This document shows, piece by piece, positions 57,101 to 64,000 of a stretch of DNA of 64,000 nucleotides. Position 1 is the stretch's first letter; each line of letters opens with the position of its first letter. The notes under the pieces were generated by a model that was given only the letters and a program-made list of their open reading frames with translations, was not told the DNA's origin and ran no database searches. The stretch is from Pogostemon cablin. Its lineage: Eukaryota; Streptophyta; Magnoliopsida; Lamiales; Lamiaceae. Location: assembly GCA_023678885.1 (NCBI GenBank), contig CM042993.1, positions 2,998,501 to 3,062,500 of the forward strand, written 5' to 3'. The translations under genes were made by a program, and so were the position numbers.

Positions 57101-59142
57101 TTTTAGGGGTATTGTGGTATTTTTAGGTAATAAATAAATTATAAAATAAGTTATGTGTGTTAGGTGTGAGTGGTATTTTTGAAATTAAGATAACTTTTGA
57201 GGTTGTTGGTTAATGTGAACTTTCCATTTTTGGGTGGTGAACATAAGTATGGGACGGACGAAAACGGAAAGTGTGAACATAAGTATGGGACGGAGGGAGT
57301 ATTATTTTTTGTTTTATCTAATTTATTTGAATTATTCGCACGGGTGGCTAATTGTTGAAATTATTTAAATTAAGAGTGTATATTGGGTACACCCGGGTGC
57401 AAGGGTGCATCCATATTTGTATGCATTTTTATTCTATTTTGTATACATATTATTCTATTTTGTATACGTGTTTTGTAATAATTGTATATTTTTTCACATT
57501 AAGTTTTCATTAAAAAAATTAACATCCATATGTGTATAACTTTTTATTGAATATTATATAACAATTTTCATTAAAAAATTAACAATTAAATTGTATATAT
57601 TTTTACTCTTAATTGTATATATTTTTATTTATATTTGTATATGGGTACACCCGGGTGCACACTATAAATTGCCTTAAATTAATTGAGTTTGGAGTACAAT
57701 AAATACTTCCTTGCCTTAAGCAAATAATTTATGGATGAAAAAATATCAAAATGATGGTAGAAACTTGCATTTATTTTATTGGTTGCTTAAGCTTTTAGCA
57801 ACATCATATCAATGTCTTCTAAAAGCTGTAAGTGATTATAGCATATGCTTAAAGCAAGTATTTTTAAAAAAATTAGTATCATATTGTTGATAATTAAATC
57901 CAAAAGTTTTCAATTAATAGAACTGTAAATAAGTCAAACTTAATAATGAATGGTTCAAGTTAGTTTGAAATATTATCGACTTTCAAAATATATATTTGAA
58001 CTTGTTTGGTAATTAATCGAGTCGAACTTAAACGAGCTTTTATCGAGCTCAAACGAAATTTCATAGAGTCAAACATGAGCTGAACTCAAATAATTTAATA
58101 ATTTTGTACTTACTTTATATATATTCATGAATCGAATTCAAAATCAAATTGAACTTTTAATTTACGGAACATTAAAATTTATTCAAGCTTGTTTGGTATC
58201 TATATCATACCGAAATCGTTTATTTATCTCGAGCTGAGGCCTATGATGTTTGATTTGATTTTAAATCCCACCAATTAATATGTTAGTATTAGACTTATTT
58301 TCTAATTTGGTGGTATAATCTTGTTTCAGGTGGAGTATCCGATTGATGATTCGCCAACCACGGATGAGCAGTATAAACGCTGGAAATACGTGAATTACAA
58401 TTTTACCCTCGTTTATTTCCGGTCCCCATTTTTAGTAAGATCCGTGGAGCGCGATTCGGACGGCCCGACCCACACCGGTCTCTTCAACCTCCACCTCGAC
58501 GAGTTCGACGAGTCATGGACGACTCAAATCGACGAGTTCGATTACGTCATACTCAACGCCGGCCACTGGTTCACCCGTCCAGCCGTTTACTACGAGCGCC
58601 GCCGCGTCGTCGGCTGCCGCTTCTGTAATCTCCCCAACGTCACCGACCTCGCGATGACCTACGGCTACCGTCGGGCATTCCGAACGGCGTTCAGAGCCAT
58701 TAACAGAAGAAACGAATTCAACGGCGTCGTTTTCCTCCGCACCTTCGCGCCGTCGCACTTCGAGAACGGGCTGTGGAACGACGGCGGAAACTGCGTGCGG
58801 CGGCGGCCGTTCCGGAGCAACGAGACGAATCTGGAGGGTTTGAATTTGGACTTTTATATGATTCAGTTGGAGGAATTTCGAGCTGCGCAGAGAGAGGGAG
58901 TGAAGAAATTTAGGTGGTTGGATACGACCCAGTCGATGCTGTTGAGGCCCGATGGGCACCCGAGTAAATATGGGCATTGGCCCAATGAGAATGTGACTTT
59001 GTATAATGATTGTGTGCATTGGTGTTTACCTGGGCCCATTGATTCTTGGGCCGATTTTTTGCAGCATATGATAAAAATGGAGGCCCGGAAAACTTACAAG
59101 GAGAGGCTCTCTCGGATCGAACGTCAAAAGAAAATGCAGTAG
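54160..59142 (+). CDS. TBL-B: TRICHOME BIREFRINGENCE-LIKE polysaccharide O-acetyltransferase
   Basis: Two exons, 54160-54627 and 58330-59142, give 426 residues, the normal TBL length. It is a type II Golgi membrane protein: short basic N-terminus (MEQTVNKKLK), transmembrane segment about 12-28, a stem, then the TBL domain from about C66 (CDIFTGEWVPDPDAPYYTN, HQNCMKYGRPDTEFLKWRW). The catalytic GDS is at 139-141 and DxxH at 383-386 (DCVHWCLPGPID). Cysteine positions are conserved. HPSKYGHW and LDEFDESWT suggest the TBL19-22/27 neighbourhood, members of which acetylate xyloglucan, but the substrate cannot be fixed from sequence alone. The 3,702-bp intron is unusually long and contains at least three MITEs and an hAT-like patch. 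The frame is intact, unlike its tandem partner 2.9 kb upstream. The start is chosen at the ATG after a CT-rich leader; an upstream in-frame ATG at 54022 lies inside the MITE. Confidence 0.95.
56504..56638. mobile_element. Foldback MITE, family 1 copy C (9-bp TSD, one mismatch)
   Basis: A 135-bp element in the TBL-B intron flanked by CTAACATAT (56495-56503) and CTAGCATAT (56639-56647). It starts GAATCAGACTCTTGTGTCCC and ends CCCGGAGTTTTGCC. Shares TTTGCAATTTAAACTCCTA, ATACATAAGTTTAAATAGAA and GACACGGTGT with copies A and B. Confidence 0.82.
57018..57299. mobile_element. Stowaway-type MITE in the TBL-B intron
   Basis: 282 bp. Left end CTCCCTCCGTCCCATAGTTA, right end TATGGGACGGAGGGAG, TA on both sides (57016-57017 and 57300-57301). 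The right end is partly duplicated: GTGAACATAAGTATGGGACG occurs twice. Confidence 0.92.
57374..57673. mobile_element. MITE with 9-bp TSD (family 3) in the TBL-B intron
   Basis: 300 bp flanked by TTAAATTAA (57365-57373 and 57674-57682). It starts GAGTGTATATTGGGTACACC and ends GGTGCACACTATAAATTGCC. GGGTACACCCGGGTGCA occurs at both ends around a CCCGGG core. The interior has ACAAAATAGAAT-type repeats; it is related to 48056-48240. Confidence 0.78.
57930..58250. mobile_element. Decayed hAT-like segment in the TBL-B intron
   Basis: Repeated CGAGCTCAAACGA, AACTTAAACGAGC and TTGAACTTGTTTGG motifs in both orientations, the style of hAT subterminal repeats and similar to 23830-24300. Ends and duplication not found. 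Confidence 0.4.
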
Positions 59143-59951
59143 ATTTTTTTTTTTTTTTTTTTTTTTGGGAAACTGATTTTATTTCAAAAATTTTTTAATG
59201 TATTTAACGTAGTTGTATTTTTGTGCTTTTTTTTGCAATTTCATGTAGGTTATTATTTTTATGTTGTCTTTATTATATAAATCGTCTTTATAGTTGGCAT
59301 GATTTATGAAATGCTAGATAATTGTTAATTCAAATTAATTTATATTATATGGTCTTATTTTGAAATTGGGCTCTCATAACTTAGATTTTGGGCTGAGGGC
59401 TCACTAATCAAATAAAACTGAAAGTTCACTTTATACCAAATGGGCCTACCCTATTTCAGGCCTATAAAGCTGCAACACAAATAATTGAAGATGAAGATGT
59501 ATCAAAATGTGGCCCACATTCAATATCAGAACTATTTCATACATGTAGCAAATTTTCAAAATGTGTACAGTAGTAACCTTATTTGTCAAAAGAGCTGCAT
59601 AATTTCAGCAGTTCTGCAATTGCCATCCAGCACAAAAGTCATTGTCAGAATTCATGATAGTCAAACTCAAGTTTTCCCACCATTATCTTTTATTAATCAT
59701 AGTTTATTAGCAATAATATACTCCCTATACATTAACCATTAAAAATGCAAATGGATCACCTATTTCAAACACGCTAAGTACGCTACATGTTACGATCAAT
59801 GTTTAAACTAACGCTACATACCAAAGGTTTTAATAGTAAATAATAGAGTATAAATTTTTAAGTCATGAAATATCAATGAAACATAAAAAGTGAAATAAGG
59901 ATAGTTGATGTTCAATGAAAAGTACTCCATATATACTTTAAAATAACGCAT
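59143..59951. other. Intergenic, nothing recognised
   Basis: TBL-B 3' UTR, starting with a T24 run just after the stop, then AT-rich spacer. The open stretch at 59485-59742 is not gene-like. Confidence 0.55.
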
Positions 59952-59960
59952 TAAAACTTT

Positions 59961-60190
59961 GGGTAGATCTTGCGTGAGACCGTCTCACGTGAGATCATTT
60001 TACACTTTTTTAAATAATTATCACTTTCGCTATAAAACGTCATCATTTTCGTTATAAATTGTTATCACTTTTTATTTATTTATACTATAAATTGTTCATG
60101 AAATAATATTATCACTTTTTATCAATTTAGTATCACTTTTCAGTATAAAAGTTATCATTTTACGACCGTCTCACGTAACAAATCTTTGCC
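59961..60190. mobile_element. MITE with 9-bp TSD upstream of the GH17 gene
   Basis: 230 bp flanked by TAAAACTTT (59952-59960 and 60191-60199). It starts GGGTAGATCTTGCGTGAGAC and ends ACGTAACAAATCTTTGCC; CGTGAGACCGTC and GACCGTCTCACG are complementary. The interior repeats TTATCACTTT. Its right end is 152 bp upstream of the GH17 ATG. Confidence 0.85.
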
Positions 60191-60341
60191 TAAAACTTTT
60201 AAGTGTTGCCCTAAAATATTACTCCATATATGTACTTTCAAAATATAATAGAAATTTGGAGTAAATAATACTCCCATAAAAGAGTTGTTCATATATATCT
60301 TCCTAGTGGACCTAGCTAACAAATACAACACTGAACACACA

Positions 60342-61820
60342 ATGCATCTGCTACTTCTTCTGCTCTTCTCCCTCCTCCATCTCAGCCCACCGCTGGAAGT
60401 TTCCGGCATCGGCGTCAACTACGGCACCCTCGGAAACAACCTCCCTCCACCCAAGCGGGTGGCTCAGCTGCTTGAATCCACCCTCATTAACAAAGTCAAG
60501 ATTTACGACACCAACCCGGATATTCTCGAAGCCTTCTCAAACTCCGGCATTGACCTCATCGTCGCCGTTGAAAACTCCCAAGTCGCTAACATAAGCTCCA
60601 CCCCTTCCGCCGCCGACGAATGGTTCAAATCCCGCGTCGCCCCCTTTATTCCGGCCACCTCCGTCGTCGCCATAGCCGTCGGCAACGAGTACTTGACCAC
60701 CGACGACGACAGGCTGGACCACAACGCCTTATTCCGAGCAATGCAGAATCTGCATTCCGTTTTGCTGTCACGTGGGTTGGATCGTAAAATCAAGATCACT
60801 ACGCCACACAGCATGGCTGTTCTCGCCTCCTCATTTCCGCCGTCTTCTTCCACCTTCGCCGCCATGCTCCTCCCAACCATGACGGAGATCGTCGGGTTCT
60901 TGGCTGACACCGGTGCTCCGTTCATGGTGAATGCGTACCCCTACTTCGCCTATAGAGACAACCCGAAAACGATCAATTTAGAGTATGCATTATTAGACAA
61001 CACTAGTAAGAGTGTTGTTGTTGATCCTAAGGGTTTTACATACAACAACATGCTAGATGCACAGATCGACGCCGTTAGATCGGCCATCGGATCATTAGGT
61101 TTCGCCAACCGTTCGATCAAGATAGTTGTGTCGGAATCCGGGTGGCCGTCGAAGGGTGAGGCTGGTGAAACAGCAGCCACACCTGAGAATGCAAGAACTT
61201 ACAACGCAAGATTGATCGAACGAGCTCAGTCAAACAAAGGGACACCCATGAAGCCCAAGGAGAAGTTGGAGATATTTGTGTTTGCTTTGTTCAATGAGAA
61301 CAAGAAACCAGGGGGAGCTAGTGAGAAATACTTTGGATTATTCCATGGTGATGGTTCAAAAGTTTATGATGTAGATTTGAGTTGCCAGTTTTGCTCTAGC
61401 AATGAAGATATGCTAGGGTTCGGGGAGAAATCATCCGGTGTGGGGATGAACAGGGGTCCTTCAGTATGGTGTGTGGCTAAACCACATGCAGATGAGAAGG
61501 TGATTCAAGGTGTGGTGGATTTCTGCTGTGGACCGGGTGGTGTGGATTGCAGAGAGATATACGAAAATGGGAAGTGTTTTACGCCTGATAAAATACACGC
61601 GCATGCGTCTTATGCCATGAACGCGTACTATCAAATGCATGGAAGGAATTACTGGAACTGTGACTTCAAAGCCACTGGACTTGTTACATTCAGTGATCCA
61701 AGTAAGTTGCTAGTTAGATATAAACATCAACATTATTTTTAATTTCACAACATATTTTTCTCATTAAACTCTCCTGTTGTGGTTTAAGGTTACGGACAAT
61801 GCCGATACGCACAACAGTAG
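60342..61820 (+). CDS. GH17 beta-1,3-glucanase with X8/CBM43 domain
   Basis: Exons 60342-61701 and 61789-61820 (GT-AG) give 463 residues. The signal peptide is MHLLLLLLFSLLHLSPPLEV with cleavage near the SGIGVNYG start of the mature GH17 fold. The catalytic acid is E116 in AVGNE and the nucleophile E265 in VSESGWPSKGE. The X8 carbohydrate-binding module starts at W376-C377 (WCVAKPHADEKVIQ, FCCGPGGVDC, SYAMNAYYQ, NYWNCDF, ATGLVTFSDP) and ends SYGQCRY in exon 2. The family hydrolyses or binds callose in walls and plasmodesmata and is often GPI-anchored. Here the frame stops at 61818-61820, just after CRYAQQ. A Ser/Thr linker plus hydrophobic tail of GPI-signal type follows in the next frame to a stop at 61885-61887. 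As written the enzyme would be secreted rather than anchored. An in-frame upstream ATG at 60285 was rejected because it would precede the signal peptide. Confidence 0.92.
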
Positions 61821-61887
61821 TACAAGTGGTGAAAGATCCATCATTAAGTTGGGGATTGCGTTCTTGCTATTGTTCATGTTGAGGTGA
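61821..61887 (+). pseudogene. Out-of-frame GPI-anchor signal of the GH17 gene
   Basis: One base later than the X8 frame, the sequence reads NSSTSGERS followed by IIKLGIAFLLLFMLR and a stop. This is a Ser-rich omega region plus hydrophobic tail as in GPI-anchored GH17 proteins. A one-base insertion near 61811 would explain the frame break. Confidence 0.7.
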
Positions 61888-62327
61888 AGATTGAAACAGG
61901 TTTAATTACTTGTGAAAGCATTCATTTTCTTGTACGTTAGTTGTTACTGTTGTTGAAGATATTCGAATGTTGTTTGTCAAAAAGTTAAAAGGCATTTTCA
62001 TAGGGAGGAGGGAAAGTGGATGGACTCCACAATTAGAGGGTTTTTGTGTTTGAAAAGCAGTTTCTCTTTCTTGAGAACAGAGTATGCATGTTTCTCTGCC
62101 CCCTGGAAATAAATATTTTATGATAATTAATTAGTATATTTATTAACATTATCGATTAATTAAGTTGAGTTGGTAACTGATAAGACACCAAAATCATAAG
62201 TATGCATTTACAAATCAATCTCGTACATTAGATTCTGTACAATGTAAAATTGTGTCGTATACAAGTTACAACCATAAGAAGTGCGTCAGGTTTTACATTT
62301 TAATCAATTTTAATAAGTGGTAAGTCT
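61888..62327. other. Convergent 3' regions
   Basis: 3' UTR of the GH17 gene and, on the other strand, of the coiled-coil gene. AT-rich, no element seen. Confidence 0.6.
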
Positions 62328-64000
62328 TCAAAATGAAATTTTAATAAATACCAGTATATGCAAGACCAAAATGTAGACCATAAAAGCCGACCTCAGCAGC
62401 ATCGACCTCTGCAAGCTCTCGTTTCGACCAACTGTATGAAGCGGAAGCTTGTGGCGGGGGTCGACAGAGTAATCAGGAAATACAGTTTCATTGTATGAGC
62501 CGCTGCTCCCAAATCTATTCCGAGCCATATTGACATCTGAACTGCTGCTTTCGATTCTTCTCCACATTCCGTTCAATTTTTCCAGCTCCATTTCCTTGAG
62601 GTGGATTTCGTTGATAACACCTTCTGCTTGAGCCTGAAAATCATAAGATGAAGACAAACTTAGCACCACGGAACATCTCAAAAAAGACGCAACTGTTGCA
62701 GAGTAATCTTATAGATACAAAAATAGATGAGACCTGTTTTGCTGCAAGTTGTTCAATTAAGCTGTGAAGCTGCTTATCCAAAGCTTTCTCTCGCTGAGCT
62801 GAAAGTGAAGATGTAAAGGATGTTAGCTGATAACAGAATATCGTTATTGCAACTGAGTTCTCAAAATACTTGAAGAAGAAAATCAATTGAAAGCAAACTC
62901 AACAGGCAGAATTCAGAATCACCTGCTTCTGTATACAATTAAACTCTGAAGATTATCTAGTTGTGTTTTACCCCATGAATATGCAGAAGGAATAATTAAA
63001 CCATCATAAGTTTCAACATTGAATCCTCAAACTTGGGAAATCATTGGTCTAGGATTCATAAGAATTGGAAAGTTGTTGCCATTTTACAATGATACAAGCA
63101 AGCAGTGAATCAAAATAACTATGCCATTAAAGGACACGCGCGCACTGCAATACCAAGTTCGGTACACCGTTGCTGTGTAGACTGGCCTAAGCAAAATTTT
63201 AGAAATTGGACACCCACACAAATAACAGCCCAAGTCTTGTCTTATGAAGCATTTAACAGTTCCATTATTCCATATATTATATCTTTATATCTTTACTTGT
63301 TTTAACATTTGTTATGCTCCCCTTCTTCAGGAACATAGGCAAGTCTCAATATCTCAAGTATAGATTTAAGCTCACCTAATATAATCAACTAAAACATGAA
63401 ATATTGCGATGCCCTTTTTTTATTAAAATAATAGTAGTAAATTGTTAGAGCCTGTTATTTTCTTCTGTGTCCTCTTTCTTCTAAATTTAAAGATCAACTA
63501 GTTCACTAGAAGCTAGAATAGTGACACTCATAATTTGCCAGAATATGCAATTACCAAAAGTAACAAGAAGTGTTGATGTTAGAAAAGTACCTGGAGAAGG
63601 TTGCTTCAATGAATTATCATAGACCTGTTGCCATTTTTTCTCCAACTCTTGAACAATCTCTTCCATTGCAGCCTACAAGTGAACTAGAGTTTCAGCAATC
63701 AAATGATCAAATAAGCATAAAATGCAACAATTATGGTTAAACATTCAACAGACCTGTTCCTTTTTTTTGTTCTCCAACTTCTCAATCAATGTGTGCTTGG
63801 AAGCTTCAGCTTCTTCTTGGGCTTCAACTGTTAATTTGGATTGATCAAGCATTCCATCTGATTCTCCAGAATGGCTGGCATCCATTGATTCTTCTTGTCT
63901 CTGCAACTCAGCTCTCAGGTTCTGCTCAATCAAGTCCATTTCCTGCAAAGCATTCTCGAGTTGTGAGTTGGAAGGCAATGAGTGCACTCTTGTATCATGT
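62328..64000 (-). CDS. Tail-anchored coiled-coil protein, 3' part (continues past the window)
   Basis: Exons on the minus strand, all GT-AG: 64000-63754 (open at the edge), 63672-63591, 62798-62734 and 62633-62328. The visible protein reads QLENALQEMDLIEQNLRAEL, then EAEASKHTLIEKLENKKKEQ, AAMEEIVQELEKKWQQVYDN, KALDKQLHSLIEQLAAKQ, and EMELEKLNGMWRRIESSSSD. It ends in a Ser/Asn-rich segment and a C-terminal hydrophobic stretch (AFMVYILVLHILVFIKISF). Long heptad-like coils with a membrane anchor at the extreme C-terminus fit a tail-anchored tether of Golgi, ER or nuclear-envelope type. I cannot name the family; golgin-like is a guess. The 5' part lies beyond 64000. Confidence 0.8.

Noticed and set aside
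58513..59019. 168-residue minus-strand frame opposite TBL-B exon 2
   Set aside because: Antisense shadow; conserved motifs are on the plus strand.
60503..60925. 140-residue minus-strand frame opposite the GH17 exon
   Set aside because: Antisense shadow of the glucanase.
61702..61742. GH17 C-terminus reading through into the intron
   Set aside because: The donor GTAAGT interrupts the X8 domain just before its conserved SYGQCRY end, which is found in phase at 61789.

Overview
This is eudicot nuclear DNA: AT-rich (GC roughly a third by eye), with spliced plant genes separated by long transposon-rich spacers. Every host gene call below was assembled by hand from GT-AG introns and family consensus. 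The species cannot be fixed from the window; an asterid is possible but that is only an impression.

Layout. 1-714: right end of an hAT-like element. 2673-4337 (-): mitochondrial proline dehydrogenase with an in-frame stop. 7736-8187 (+): a tiny three-exon KIN/COR-type stress protein. 8517-17868 (+): a complete, very young Ty1/copia retrotransposon (1,800-bp LTRs, 5-bp target duplication, one intact 1,298-codon gag-pol frame), which landed between the KIN-type gene and a DUF1262 gene (18226-19493). 21024-23298: type-2 tryptophan synthase beta. 25747-27874: an FLX-like coiled-coil protein. 28694-33056: a BRCT-RING-PHD protein. The last two look collinear with an Arabidopsis chromosome 1 gene pair.

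33-48.7 kb is gene-poor and mosaic. It holds a small basic ORF (35405-35608, -), a Pack-MULE carrying a decayed PDX1 (vitamin B6 synthase) fragment, a sister MULE, foldback MITEs, an organelle-DNA insert with the 5' part of chloroplast psbL, and a decayed BIG-type ARF-GEF fragment that still has an intron.

48.7-59.1 kb holds two TRICHOME BIREFRINGENCE-LIKE O-acetyltransferase genes in tandem. The first has two frame lesions; the second is intact with a 3.7-kb intron full of MITEs. 60342-61820 is a GH17-X8 beta-1,3-glucanase whose GPI-anchor signal lies out of frame. The window closes with the 3' part of a tail-anchored coiled-coil gene (-).

The strongest unexplained pattern is a crowd of short foldback elements (109-300 bp). 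Each has an 8-9-bp target-site duplication and related ends (5' often GRG..., 3' often ...TTGCC). They sit mainly in promoters and introns next to the two larger MULEs and appear to be a MULE-mobilised MITE population. Stowaway-type MITEs with TA duplications form a second population; one abuts the probable TATA box of the intact TBL gene. A second oddity is a cluster of perfect short inverted repeats inside the DUF1262 coding sequence. Three host genes carry frame or stop lesions, which may be real or may be consensus errors.
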